Assembly (NCBI RefSeq): GCF_923868895.1 | Contig: NZ_OV350343.1 | Span: forward strand, 1,612,001 to 1,676,000 | Length of the DNA: 64,000 nucleotides | DNA from: Halomonas sp. TD01 | Lineage (GTDB): Bacteria > Pseudomonadota > Gammaproteobacteria > Pseudomonadales > Halomonadaceae | Reading direction: 5' to 3' | Shown: in pieces, positions 45,874 through 54,919 of the stretch | How the letters are laid out: the number at the start of each line of letters is the position of its first letter | Position numbering within the stretch: the stretch's first letter is position 1 | Made by a program: the position numbers and the translations under genes | Notes under the pieces: model-generated | Told to the model about the DNA's origin: nothing | The model's database searches: none | The model's input: the letters and a program-made list of their open reading frames with translations, nothing else

Positions 45874-46467
45874 TTAGCCAATAATTTGTGCGTAGGTCGA
45901 CTCGGAGGCGGGTTGCCTATCGGCATCGAGCAAGTTGCCGCTAAAGGTGTCGTTTAACTCTTTGGCGAGCTCTACATAAACGTACATCTGCTGATTGCGA
46001 CGTTTATGCAGCGGTGGCTTAACCAGCAAGCTAATCCCACGAATGGGTTCGTGGGTTTCCCCTTTTAGTAGATCAGGCATTTCTCCAGGTGGAAAGGCGT
46101 TAGCGATCGTTACCGGGTTAGAGGGTTGCTTGCCGCTGATTAAGTAAACCTTTTTGACTGCATCATAGCTGGCTTCTTTTCCTCGTAGCCACTCGGCTAG
46201 GCGCTCGTCCGTGGTGGCATCGGGGTGGGCAAAAATCACAAACAGAGAATACTGCTTTACTTTTTCTGTACGCGCAGCAGGCGCAGGGGTTTCTGGTTCG
46301 GGTGAGGGCGGCTGGGGTTGTGCTTTGGGTGTTGGCGGCGGCGCGGAGGCTTTTGCTTTGGCTCTTCGTTGCTTGGGAACAACCACATAGACGAAAATAG
46401 CGGCGGCCACTATCCCCAGCACTAATGAAGCGATGGCGAGTAAAAAAGGAAGCGAAGTGATATCCAT
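45874..46467 (-). CDS. Membrane-anchored protein with a ZipA-like C-terminal domain
   Basis: 197 aa. One N-terminal transmembrane helix (about 7-30), a basic stretch (PKQRRAKAKA), a Pro/Gln/Glu-rich linker (about 40-67), then a compact domain (about 70-197). This is the layout of the division protein ZipA. The order of segments in the C-domain (FVIFAHP, VTIANAFPPGEMPD, GISLLVKPP, LDADRQPASESTYAQI) also parallels the FtsZ-binding domain of ZipA. It is shorter than E. coli ZipA (about 330 aa). It is either a ZipA relative or a protein of the same fold with another job. Confidence 0.6.
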   Translation of the reverse strand: MDITSLPFLLAIASLVLGIVAAAIFVYVVVPKQRRAKAKASAPPPTPKAQPQPPSPEPETPAPAARTEKVKQYSLFVIFAHPDATTDERLAEWLRGKEASYDAVKKVYLISGKQPSNPVTIANAFPPGEMPDLLKGETHEPIRGISLLVKPPLHKRRNQQMYVYVELAKELNDTFSGNLLDADRQPASESTYAQIIG

Positions 46468-46492
46468 TTCATTGAGTCCTATCTGTCGGCGC

Positions 46493-46963
46493 TTAGGCCC
46501 TATTATTTAATCGTAAAATAGCTGCATTAAGTGTTAACGCAAGCGCCACCCAAAGCCAGTAAGGCACCATTAGCCAAGCAGCCAACGCGCTCACATTAGC
46601 GAATAGCGCAATGGCTAGCGTAATTAACCCCAACAGGAGCACGATATCCGCCAGCGCTGCGGTAATTTGCTTGCGCCCAAAGAACAACCATGACCAAGCT
46701 GCATTGGCCAGTAATTGAAAGCCATATACGACCAAGCTGGCGGTGCGTAACGGGGAGTCATCAGCCATATAAATACGCCACGCCGCAATGGCCATCAATA
46801 AATAAAGGATGCCCCAGGCGATAGGGAAAGCAATATCAGGTGGTGTCCAGCTAGGTTTCTGCAGTTGACGGTACCAGCTATCAGGGCGGAAACGCCCCCC
46901 CGTGGTGGCAGTAATGCCAACAAGCAGGAGTGACACCAGCAGAGCGAACAGCGAACCGAGCAT
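46493..46963 (-). CDS. tspO: TspO/MBR-family membrane protein
   Basis: 156 aa with five transmembrane helices, the number expected for TspO. Conserved residues visible are the W-Y-x-x-L-x-K-P-x-W-x-P-P motif near residues 30-43, PIAWGILYLLM, and NAAWSWLFFG. TspO binds porphyrins and other ligands and is tied to stress responses. AGGTGAGTC precedes the ATG. The gene for the ZipA-like protein follows after 25 bp. Confidence 0.9.
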   Translation of the reverse strand: MLGSLFALLVSLLLVGITATTGGRFRPDSWYRQLQKPSWTPPDIAFPIAWGILYLLMAIAAWRIYMADDSPLRTASLVVYGFQLLANAAWSWLFFGRKQITAALADIVLLLGLITLAIALFANVSALAAWLMVPYWLWVALALTLNAAILRLNNRA

Positions 46964-47134
46964 GACTCACCTGTATGTGAAAACGGAAGAATCAATAGCC
47001 TAGCAGTGAATACTCACTGAGCCTATGGTGTACCGCCCAGCGTGGTATGTGAATTACCGATATGCGTCACCAGAGTTTACCGTGTTCTCTCAACGCAGTA
47101 TCGTTCTGGATAAAGCCTAAATGAAGCGCTAATT

Positions 47135-47980
47135 ATGAAATACTGTTCGCCAATAGGTGATATCGACTGTGATTTTCTGGCTAATGTAGGCAGTGCTGCT
47201 TGGCATAAGCAGCTTGCCAGTTTGGTGCGCTCTGCGGGGAATCGGGACTTTCCGGCGCGGCTGGAGATGGTGCTGCGAGCTATAGCAGGCTTTGATACGA
47301 TTCTGATTAATACCTACAAGGGGCGTCGTCGGCCGCTACTGATTCACGACGACTACCCGTCTGAAAATCGTCAACAGGCGATAGACCGCTATCTCAGTGG
47401 TGCCTATTTGTTGGATCCTTTTTTTACTGCTATTGATGGCGGGCTGGACAGTGGGGTCTATCGACTGCGGGAACTTGCACCAGACCGTTTTGAATCTAGC
47501 GACTATTATGCGCATTACTACCGGTCGTTAGGGTTAGCCGATGAGGTTGGGCTATTTGCCTGTGTTGGAGAAGATGTCTTGATGGTGGTGTCATTAGGGT
47601 TTCAGAAAGACGCCCCTCTGAAGCGCCGCTCCCTGCAAGTCTTGAAAAATGTGGCACCGCTGATCGAGACTCTGCTGATGGAGTTCTGGAAGTGGCAGGG
47701 CATGCTTTTTCAGCAAACACTGGAAAAACATGCCCCTGTGGAAGCCGCTTTCGCGAGCTTTGGCCAGCAGTTATTAACGGCACGTGAACAGGAAATAGTG
47801 CGTCTTCTGTTAGCCGGGCACTCCACTAAGTCAGCGGCTCGCGAGCTTGATATCAGCGATGGAACCGTAAAGGTACATCGCAAACATATTTATCAGCGTT
47901 TGGATATTTCCAGTCAATCGCAGCTTTTTCAGCTGTTTCTTGAGCATGTGGCGTTAATTTCCCGACAATTGAGAAGCTAG
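47135..47980 (+). CDS. LuxR-type transcriptional regulator
   Basis: 281 aa. The C-terminal 65 residues are a LuxR/FixJ-type helix-turn-helix (LTAREQEIVRLLLAGHSTKSAARELDISDGTVKVHRKHIY region, about 210-265). The N-terminal 200 residues do not match an autoinducer or receiver domain I can name. It runs head-to-tail towards the aldehyde dehydrogenase gene with 12 bp between stops and is the only regulator in this region, so it likely controls the two operons diverging at 50767-50929. Confidence 0.82.
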   Translation: MKYCSPIGDIDCDFLANVGSAAWHKQLASLVRSAGNRDFPARLEMVLRAIAGFDTILINTYKGRRRPLLIHDDYPSENRQQAIDRYLSGAYLLDPFFTAIDGGLDSGVYRLRELAPDRFESSDYYAHYYRSLGLADEVGLFACVGEDVLMVVSLGFQKDAPLKRRSLQVLKNVAPLIETLLMEFWKWQGMLFQQTLEKHAPVEAAFASFGQQLLTAREQEIVRLLLAGHSTKSAARELDISDGTVKVHRKHIYQRLDISSQSQLFQLFLEHVALISRQLRS

Positions 47981-47992
47981 CTAGGCAGCCCA

Positions 47993-49522
47993 CTATGGCT
48001 GTAACGACATCCAGATGGTTTTTATCTCGGTATACTCGTCAAGCGAATGAAGCGATTTATCCCGCCCGTTGCCTGATTGCTTAACACCACCGAACGGTAC
48101 TGTCATGTCCGGGCCTGCCCAGTTGTTTACGTACACTTGCCCAGACTGGAGCTTGCGTGAAACACGCATCACACGATCAATATTCTGACTCCAGACCCCT
48201 GCCGCCAAGCCGAAGTCACTATCGTTAGCGAGCGCAAGCGCTTCGTCTTCGTTATCGAAGCCAAATACCGCTAGCACTGGGCCGAAAATTTCCTCGCGAC
48301 CTACTGCCATCTTAGGCGTAACGTCATCAAAAATCGTGGGTGGGATAAATAGCCCAGGGCCGTTAAGCGGTTCTCCACCGGCTCTTAGTGTGGCCCCCTC
48401 TTCCTGGCCCTGTTGTATATAGTCGAGCACTCGGCGGTATTGGGTCTCGTCCACCATGGCACCCATGAAGCTTTCTGGGTCTAGTGGATCTCCTGGCTGC
48501 ATTTGCTCGGCGGCTTTTACCACGCGGGCTACAAAGTCTTCACGGATACTGTTTTCTACCAACAAACGAGAGCCTGCAATACAGACCTCGCCCTGATTGT
48601 GGAAGATAGCCGTTGCGGCATGCTGGGCAGCTTTGTCGAGATTCTGGCAGTCCGCAAAGATGATGTTGGGGCTTTTGCCTCCGCACTCTAAATAGACGCG
48701 CTTAAGGTTCGACTGCCCAGCGTATTGCATCAGCTGTTTACCGACCTGTGTTGAGCCGGTAAAAGCAAGGCAGTCGACCTGCATTGATAGCGCCAGCGCT
48801 TTACCTACCGTATGGCCATAGCCAGGCAGAACCTGAAAAACGCCCATGGGCAGGCCCGCTTGCTTGGATAAACTAGCAAGGCGCAGCGCTGACAGCGGTG
48901 ATTTTTCTGATGGTTTAAGGATGACGCTATTCCCTGCTGCTAAGGCAGGGGCGATTTTCCAAGCGGTCATCATCAGCGGGAAGTTCCACGGTACGATTGC
49001 CGCAACGACACCTAAGGGTTCACGAACGATAAGCCCTAAATTGTTATCACCCGTGGGGGCAACTTCACCATAAAGTTTGTCGATGCTTTCCGCGGTATAG
49101 CGCAAACAGCTGATGGCTCCGTCGATATCACCCAAAGCGCTTGAAATAGGCTTGCCCATATCGAGCGTATCAAGCAGTGCCAATTCATGCTTATGATCCT
49201 GCATTAAGTCAGCAAGCTTAAGGAGGGTGACTTTACGCTGTGTCGGTGAGCGCCGCGCCCAATCGCCCCGTTGGAAAGCTTCTTGGGCGGCTTTAACCGC
49301 GAGTGCAGCGTCAGCGTCGTCACAGCTTGCGACCTCGGCTAACACGCTGCCGGTAGCAGGGTTAATCGTAGTAAGCGTGTTACCACTCTGTGCATCCACA
49401 AAGCGGTCATTGATATACGCACGGGTTTCGAAATCGAGCTTTTCCGCTAACGCTTGCCACTCGGTCTGGTTGGTTGGGGCCGTGGTTGAAATAATTGTTG
49501 AGACAGTGGTTGGGGTGTTCAT
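47993..49522 (-). CDS. Aldehyde dehydrogenase, PuuC-like
   Basis: 509 aa NAD(P)-dependent enzyme. The catalytic Glu is in LECGGKSPN and the catalytic Cys in NQGEVCIAGS, with GSTQVGKQLM for cofactor binding. PuuC-type dehydrogenases oxidise gamma-glutamyl-gamma-aminobutyraldehyde, 4-aminobutyraldehyde or 4-guanidinobutyraldehyde. It is coupled to the M20 hydrolase by an ATGA overlap, and is a clear paralogue of the gene beginning at 63617 (shared LLDTLDMGKPIS). Confidence 0.9.
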   Translation of the reverse strand: MNTPTTVSTIISTTAPTNQTEWQALAEKLDFETRAYINDRFVDAQSGNTLTTINPATGSVLAEVASCDDADAALAVKAAQEAFQRGDWARRSPTQRKVTLLKLADLMQDHKHELALLDTLDMGKPISSALGDIDGAISCLRYTAESIDKLYGEVAPTGDNNLGLIVREPLGVVAAIVPWNFPLMMTAWKIAPALAAGNSVILKPSEKSPLSALRLASLSKQAGLPMGVFQVLPGYGHTVGKALALSMQVDCLAFTGSTQVGKQLMQYAGQSNLKRVYLECGGKSPNIIFADCQNLDKAAQHAATAIFHNQGEVCIAGSRLLVENSIREDFVARVVKAAEQMQPGDPLDPESFMGAMVDETQYRRVLDYIQQGQEEGATLRAGGEPLNGPGLFIPPTIFDDVTPKMAVGREEIFGPVLAVFGFDNEDEALALANDSDFGLAAGVWSQNIDRVMRVSRKLQSGQVYVNNWAGPDMTVPFGGVKQSGNGRDKSLHSLDEYTEIKTIWMSLQP

Positions 49523-50766
49523 GCGTTAATTTCCAGGCTGTTGGCGTTTTCGATAAGGGCGTCACAGAGCGTTTGAGCGCCGAGGGCGCAGTGTTCCGGT
49601 GAGGAATACTCCGCTTCGTTGTGGCTAATACCATCGCGACAGGGAATGAATAGCATCGCAGTGGGGGCCACTCGTGAAACGTAAACAGCATCGTGACCAG
49701 CGCCGCTCATCATCCGGCGGTAGGGAATACTGTGACATTTGGCTGCTCTTTCAAGCGCGGCAACGCATTGTTCGTCAAACTCAACCACGGGAGAGGCCCA
49801 GGTGCGCTCAAGGTCTGCTACTACGCCAAACGTGCCGGTAATGTCTGCTAACTCGCTACGAAATCGCTCTTCAAGTATGTCTAGTTGCTCTTCCACTACA
49901 TGTCGAAGGTCGACGGTCAGGCTGACGTTAGCAGGGATGACATTGCGAGACGGCGTATCAATTTCCAGGCATCCAAAGGTTACCTTGGTATCACCGCTGG
50001 TGTCGTACGCCGCATGGGTGTATAGGCGGTCAATTAATCTTGCGGCTGCCGCTAATGCATCCTGGCGATAAGACATTGGAGTGGTGCCCGCATGGGCCGC
50101 ATTCCCTTGAATCGTCAGGTCAAACCAGCGCATTCCCTGCACGCCAGTGACAACGCCAATTGCCAGCTCCTCTTCTTCAAGCACTGGGCCTTGCTCAATA
50201 TGCAGCTCAAAAAAGCTGGCTAGCTGCGGCTCCCCAATAGGCAGGTTGCCTTTGAAGCCCGTCTCTTCAAGCGCTTGTCCAAAGGTAACGCCCTTGGCAT
50301 CCTGTCGAGCTAGGGTTTCCTCAACTGCGAAAACTCCTGCATAGGTACCAGACGCTACCATGGCTGGTGCAAAGCGGCTGCCTTCCTCGTTGGTCCAGAC
50401 GATAAGTTCAAGCGGACGTTCGGTCACTACATTGTGATCGTGCAGGGAACGAAACACTTCTAATCCGGCGAGTACTCCCAGAACGCCATCGAAGCGTCCG
50501 CCTTTGGGCTGGGTGTCCAGATGGCTGCCTGTCGCCACAGGTTTAAGGTCGTTACGCTTACCAGGTCGGCGGATAAAAAGATTGCCTACGCCATCAACAC
50601 GAACTTGGCAGCCAATCTCTTCACACCACTTAATCAATAGATGCCTACCGGCAGCATCCTCCTGGGTAAGCGCCAAGCGGTTACTTCCGCCGTTGGGCGT
50701 GGCGCCGATCTCTGCCATCGCCATTAAACTTGACCAAAGTCGCTGACCATCAATAGCAATCTGCAT
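49519..50766 (-). CDS. M20-family N-carbamoyl amidohydrolase
   Basis: 415 aa zinc or manganese hydrolase of the allantoate amidohydrolase / N-carbamoyl-amino-acid hydrolase / beta-ureidopropionase group. Metal residues are in TGSHLDTQ (His, Asp), NEEGSRF (Glu pair) and the later HIEQGPVLE and GAGHDAVY. The family removes the carbamoyl group from ureido acids. AGAGG precedes the ATG and an ATGA overlap links it to the dehydrogenase. Next to an agmatine deiminase, whose product is a carbamoyl compound, it is a candidate for the second step of agmatine breakdown or for ureidobutyrate hydrolysis (inference). Confidence 0.85.
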   Translation of the reverse strand: MQIAIDGQRLWSSLMAMAEIGATPNGGSNRLALTQEDAAGRHLLIKWCEEIGCQVRVDGVGNLFIRRPGKRNDLKPVATGSHLDTQPKGGRFDGVLGVLAGLEVFRSLHDHNVVTERPLELIVWTNEEGSRFAPAMVASGTYAGVFAVEETLARQDAKGVTFGQALEETGFKGNLPIGEPQLASFFELHIEQGPVLEEEELAIGVVTGVQGMRWFDLTIQGNAAHAGTTPMSYRQDALAAAARLIDRLYTHAAYDTSGDTKVTFGCLEIDTPSRNVIPANVSLTVDLRHVVEEQLDILEERFRSELADITGTFGVVADLERTWASPVVEFDEQCVAALERAAKCHSIPYRRMMSGAGHDAVYVSRVAPTAMLFIPCRDGISHNEAEYSSPEHCALGAQTLCDALIENANSLEINA

Positions 50767-50834
50767 GGAAGCCTCTTCTTATGCTTATAGGGTGATTTAG
50801 AGACTTTCACCTTAGGTGCCTAGTCGATAAGTCG

Positions 50835-50856
50835 ATATACCCCAATGGGGATATAT
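50835..50856. promoter_or_regulatory. CCCC-AAT-GGGG palindrome in the divergent promoter region
   Basis: CCCCAATGGGG is flanked on both sides by ATATA-type sequence. It lies between the divergent hydrolase/dehydrogenase and aminotransferase operons and is the only clear dyad there. It is a candidate operator for the LuxR-type regulator at 47135-47980. Confidence 0.5.
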
Positions 50857-50929
50857 TCTTGGCATTGCCTACCCCGCTAGCCTGTGAACTCGCCTCAACA
50901 ACGGCTTCCTATAAAAAGAGGGCTAGACG

Positions 50930-52333
50930 ATGACCAAGACCAGGCCTGCGCATGCTTACGACTCGCAAGATCTGTGGCAGAAGGATAAAGATCACTTTAT
51001 CCACCCCTTTACAGACTTCAGCCTCTTCAACGAAAAAGGCTGTGACTTAATTACCGACAGCGAGGGCATCTATGTAGAGGATATCCGTGGGAATCGTTTT
51101 ATCGATGGCATCGCTGGATTGTGGTGCGTCAATGTAGGACATGGTCGCGCTGAAATAGGGCAGGCGATGGCTGATCAAGCGACCCGCATGGCTTACTTCT
51201 CAACCTTTAATAATCTCTCCAATGCGCCTGCCACTGAGCTGGCCGCCAAGCTAGCTGAGCTTGCGCCTTCACACTTGAATCATGTGTTTTATAGTTGCGG
51301 TGGGTCTGCGGCGAATGACGCCACCATCCGATTGGTGCATTACTATTTCAACCGCCTGGGTAAGCCAAAGAAAAAGCAAATTCTTTCACGTACCAATGCC
51401 TATCATGGCACCACCTATATGGCGGCGAGCCTCACCGGTATTGAGAGTAATAACTGGGAATTCGACACCCTTGATCATATGGTAACTCACCTCAGTGAGG
51501 CTAACTGCTATCGTCAACCTGAAGACATGACGGAAGCCGACTACTGTGATCATCTCGTTGATGAGCTGGAAAGTGCGATTGAACGAATTGGTGCAGACAA
51601 TATTGCAGCGTTTATCGCAGAACCCATTATGGGGGCTGGCGGCGTACTGATGGCTCCTCAGGGGTATCATGCGCGTATGCAGGCGGTATGCCGTGCTAAC
51701 CATATCCTCTATATTGCCGACGAAGTGGTCACCGGCTTTGGTCGTTTAGGGCACTTTTTTGCCTCTGAGGCGGTGTTTGATACCCAGCCCGATATTATTA
51801 ACGTAGCGAAAGGTCTCTCTTCCGGTTACGCCCCACTCGGTGCCACGCTGATATCTGATGAGCTATATGCTGTACTCAGCACCCCTCAAGGCCCTGGCGG
51901 GGTACTGAGTACCGGCTTTACTTATTCAGGTCATCCGGTCAGCTGTGCGGCAGCGCTTAAAAATATTGAAATTATTGAGCGTGAAGGCCTGTGTGAAAAT
52001 GTGCGTGACATAGGGCCTTACCTTGAGCGCAAACTCAAAACCCTAGTGGCTCACGAGACAATTGGCGACATTCGTGGCAGTCATTTCATGATGGCGATTG
52101 AAAACGTCGCCGATAAAGCCACCAAAGAGCTGTTGCCTGTTGAAGCGCGGGTGGGTGATCGCGTGGCTGCTGAGGCACAGAAGCGTGGTTTGATAATCCG
52201 GCCAGTGGGACATCTCAATATTATTTCGCCCCCATTAATTTGGACTCGCCAAATAGTTGACGATGTGGTGGCCATTTTAGATGAGTCCTTTGCCGCTACC
52301 ACGCTCTCTCTTAAAGCGGATGGTTACTTGTAA
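50930..52333 (+). CDS. spuC: Class III aminotransferase, putrescine/agmatine type
   Basis: 467 aa PLP enzyme. The Schiff-base lysine is in NVAKGLSSGY, preceded by the cofactor Asp in YIADEVVTGFGR. The N-terminus (HPFTDF, GLWCVNVGHG) matches SpuC-type putrescine:pyruvate aminotransferases and the paralogue at 62241-63617. It probably transaminates putrescine or agmatine to the corresponding aldehyde. It is the first of three rightward genes, ahead of a transporter and agmatine deiminase, and divergent from the hydrolase/dehydrogenase operon. Confidence 0.87.
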   Translation: MTKTRPAHAYDSQDLWQKDKDHFIHPFTDFSLFNEKGCDLITDSEGIYVEDIRGNRFIDGIAGLWCVNVGHGRAEIGQAMADQATRMAYFSTFNNLSNAPATELAAKLAELAPSHLNHVFYSCGGSAANDATIRLVHYYFNRLGKPKKKQILSRTNAYHGTTYMAASLTGIESNNWEFDTLDHMVTHLSEANCYRQPEDMTEADYCDHLVDELESAIERIGADNIAAFIAEPIMGAGGVLMAPQGYHARMQAVCRANHILYIADEVVTGFGRLGHFFASEAVFDTQPDIINVAKGLSSGYAPLGATLISDELYAVLSTPQGPGGVLSTGFTYSGHPVSCAAALKNIEIIEREGLCENVRDIGPYLERKLKTLVAHETIGDIRGSHFMMAIENVADKATKELLPVEARVGDRVAAEAQKRGLIIRPVGHLNIISPPLIWTRQIVDDVVAILDESFAATTLSLKADGYL

Positions 52334-52403
52334 CGACAGGTATCAAGGCGGGTACGATTGTGCCCGCTTCGAGTCTTAATACAACGATAAAGAGACGCGA
52401 CCA

Positions 52404-53750
52404 ATGGAAGATTATGGAATTTTAAGCCTAATACCTACCCTGGTTGTCTTGGTAATGGCGATTGTTACTAGGCGTACTATCGAGTCACTCCTTGCGGGTG
52501 CGATCGTCGGGCTATTGATGTATCAGCCTTTCGATATTGTCACTCAAGGCTCGGATATCCTATTGGATGTGCTTGGCAATGAAACAGTTACCTGGATTAT
52601 TCTAGTGTGCGGGCTTTTTGGTAGTTTAATTGCACTGCTAGTTAAAATGGGGGGCGTTTTAAGCTTTGGTAATGCGATTACGAAGCGCATTCATACTCAG
52701 CGCCAGAGTCTTTTAGCAACTTGGGTATTAGGCTTGATCATCTTTGTTGATGATTATCTTAATGCATTAACTATCAGTGCCTCTATGAAAAAGGTAACCG
52801 ATCGTTTTAATGTATCGCGGGAAAAACTGGCGTATATCGTCGACTCTACTGCAGCGCCAATCTGTATTCTTGTACCTTTTTCAACCTGGGCTGTTTTCTT
52901 TGCGGGTTTACTTGAAGACAATAATGCTGCGGGTAATGGGATGGGTCTGTATATCGAGGCAATACCATTTATGTTCTACGCCTGGGTGGCAGCTGCGCTG
53001 GTGCCCCTGGTTGCAATGGGCTGGATTCCCAACCTGGGGCCGATGCGCGCTGCCGAGGCCAGAGCAGCGGGTGGTCAGCCCCAGCCAGATGGGGTAGAAG
53101 AGAATGCGCTTGAAGTTGGTAATGAATGCACCAAGCATCCTCACTTAATTAACTTTTTACTCCCCATAGCGACGCTGATTTTCTTTACTTGGTATTTTGA
53201 AATCGATATTTTACGAGGCGTTATTGTAGCGCTTGTCGTCACCTTGGTATTAATAGCAATTCAGAAGCTCTTAAGCTTTAACGATACGTTCGATACTGCT
53301 CTCGATGGCTTTAAAGCGATGATTATGCCACTGGGTACCTTAGTGGCGGGTTTCGTTTTGAAAGAAGTGAATGACTTGCTTGGGTTAACAGGTTTTGTAA
53401 TTGCCACAGTACAGCCATTAATGACAGCCAGTATGTTACCGGCTGTCGTATTTGTCACCATGGCGTTTCTGGCTTTTGCTACCGGCTCCTTTTGGGGAAT
53501 ATTTATTATTGCAATGCCCATCGTGCTACCGCTAGCCAGTGGTATGGATGCCCATATGCCCCTCGTTGTGGGTGCTTTAATATCTGCTAGCGCTTTTGGA
53601 AGCCATGCTTGCTTCTATGGCGACTCTACGGTGCTTTCTGCCCAGGGGGCTGGTTGCTCGCCAATGGCCCATGCGCTGACTCAGCTTCCCTATGTGTTGA
53701 TTGCAGCTTCTATTGCTGCAGGCATTTTTATGTTGGTAGGTCACCTATGA
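52404..53750 (+). CDS. NhaC-family (ion:solute) transporter
   Basis: 448 aa with about eleven to twelve transmembrane helices. Na+/H+-antiporter (NhaC) family features are FVDDYLNALTISASM, STAAPICILVPFSTWA and SFWGIFIIAMPIVLP. Members include both sodium/proton antiporters and amine/amino-acid exchangers. Placed between an aminotransferase and agmatine deiminase, with an ATGA overlap to the latter, it is probably the importer or exchanger for agmatine or a related amine (inference). Confidence 0.83.
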   Translation: MEDYGILSLIPTLVVLVMAIVTRRTIESLLAGAIVGLLMYQPFDIVTQGSDILLDVLGNETVTWIILVCGLFGSLIALLVKMGGVLSFGNAITKRIHTQRQSLLATWVLGLIIFVDDYLNALTISASMKKVTDRFNVSREKLAYIVDSTAAPICILVPFSTWAVFFAGLLEDNNAAGNGMGLYIEAIPFMFYAWVAAALVPLVAMGWIPNLGPMRAAEARAAGGQPQPDGVEENALEVGNECTKHPHLINFLLPIATLIFFTWYFEIDILRGVIVALVVTLVLIAIQKLLSFNDTFDTALDGFKAMIMPLGTLVAGFVLKEVNDLLGLTGFVIATVQPLMTASMLPAVVFVTMAFLAFATGSFWGIFIIAMPIVLPLASGMDAHMPLVVGALISASAFGSHACFYGDSTVLSAQGAGCSPMAHALTQLPYVLIAASIAAGIFMLVGHL

Positions 53751-54877
53751 AACAGACAACCTTAGCCTCCAAAGGGGCTCCCTCTCAAAACAGTGGGCTG
53801 GTAACGCCAGCATCCCTTGGTTACTCAATGCCTGCTGAGTTTGCGCCCCATGAAGCGTGCTGGATGCTGTGGCCGCAACGCCCTGACACATGGCGCTATG
53901 GCGCCAAGCCTGCGCAGCAAGCGTTTGCTGACGTGGCTATTGCGATTGCCGAAAGTGAAACAGTCTTCGTGGGTGTCAACGATGAGCAGTATGAAAATGC
54001 CCGTAACCAGCTTCCTGCGCATATTCGGGTCGTCGAGTTGTCCAGTAACGATGCCTGGATGCGTGATGTAGGGCCTACCTTTGTGACTCACCCTGATGGG
54101 CATCTTGCCCTGATTGACTGGGAGTTTAATGCCTGGGGCGGCTTGAAAGAAGGGCTATATTTTCCCTGGGATAAGGATCGGCGTATCCGTTGTAAGATCA
54201 GTGAAATGCTGGGTATCCAGCGTTTTGAAGCCCCTCTTGTCTTGGAAGGGGGGGCAATACATGTCGATGGTGAAGGAACACTGATCACGACAGAAGAGTG
54301 TTTGCTGAATCCCAACCGCAACCCTGATATGAACCGAGAAACCATTGAGCGCTGGCTTCAGGAGTATTTAGGGATCAGTAAGGTTATTTGGCTTCCACGG
54401 GGGTGCCACTTAGATGAAACTGATGGTCACGTGGATAACCTCTGCTGCTTCGTCGCACCTGGACAAGTAGCGTTGACGTGGTGTGAGGATGAAAAGGATC
54501 CCCAAGGGATTATTTCGAGAGAGGCATTAAGCGTGCTGGAAAATGCAACGGACGCCAAAGGCCGAAAGCTAACGGTTCATAAGCTGCCGATACCCGGCCC
54601 ACTCTATATTGCCGAGGATGAAGCCAGTGGTTTAGATCGCCTCAACAGTTCACACCCCAGGCTACCGGGAGACCGTATGGCGGGGTCTTATGTGAACTTT
54701 TATATAGGCAACTCTGTGGTGGTGATGCCGTTGTTAGACCCCCGTCATGATGGCGAAGCGGAAGACATACTCTCGACACTCTTTCCTACTAAGCGAGTCA
54801 TCGGGGTACCTGCCCGCGAAATACTGCTTGGCGGAGGCAACATACACTGTATTACCCAGCAGCAGCCCCGCGTATAG
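53747..54877 (+). CDS. aguA: Agmatine deiminase
   Basis: 376 aa from the ATG at 53747, which overlaps the transporter stop (ATGA); an upstream open frame is inside the transporter gene. It is a full guanidino-group deiminase: MPAEFAPHEACWMLWPQRPDTW near the start, then SSNDAWMRDVGPTFV, NAWGGLKEGLYFPW, HVDGEGTLITTEECLLN and LDETDGHVDN with the catalytic His/Asp, and GGGNIHCITQQQP with the catalytic Cys at the end. It converts agmatine to N-carbamoylputrescine and ammonia. No nitrilase-type AguB is next to it. Confidence 0.93.
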   Translation: MKQTTLASKGAPSQNSGLVTPASLGYSMPAEFAPHEACWMLWPQRPDTWRYGAKPAQQAFADVAIAIAESETVFVGVNDEQYENARNQLPAHIRVVELSSNDAWMRDVGPTFVTHPDGHLALIDWEFNAWGGLKEGLYFPWDKDRRIRCKISEMLGIQRFEAPLVLEGGAIHVDGEGTLITTEECLLNPNRNPDMNRETIERWLQEYLGISKVIWLPRGCHLDETDGHVDNLCCFVAPGQVALTWCEDEKDPQGIISREALSVLENATDAKGRKLTVHKLPIPGPLYIAEDEASGLDRLNSSHPRLPGDRMAGSYVNFYIGNSVVVMPLLDPRHDGEAEDILSTLFPTKRVIGVPAREILLGGGNIHCITQQQPRV

Positions 54878-54882
54878 CTATT

Positions 54883-54906
54883 CCCCCCAGCTAATCAGCT
54901 GGGGGG
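54883..54906. terminator. Strong hairpin between aguA and nemA
   Basis: CCCCCCAGCT, loop AATC, AGCTGGGGGG: a perfect 10-bp stem between two convergent genes. Without a clear T-run on either strand, it may act as a bidirectional terminator. Confidence 0.65.
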
Positions 54907-54919
54907 GAGCACAAATCCG

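Noticed and set aside
53609..53746. N-terminal extension of agmatine deiminase
   Set aside because: It is inside the transporter gene in another frame; the ATGA overlap at 53747 and the family N-terminus fix the start.
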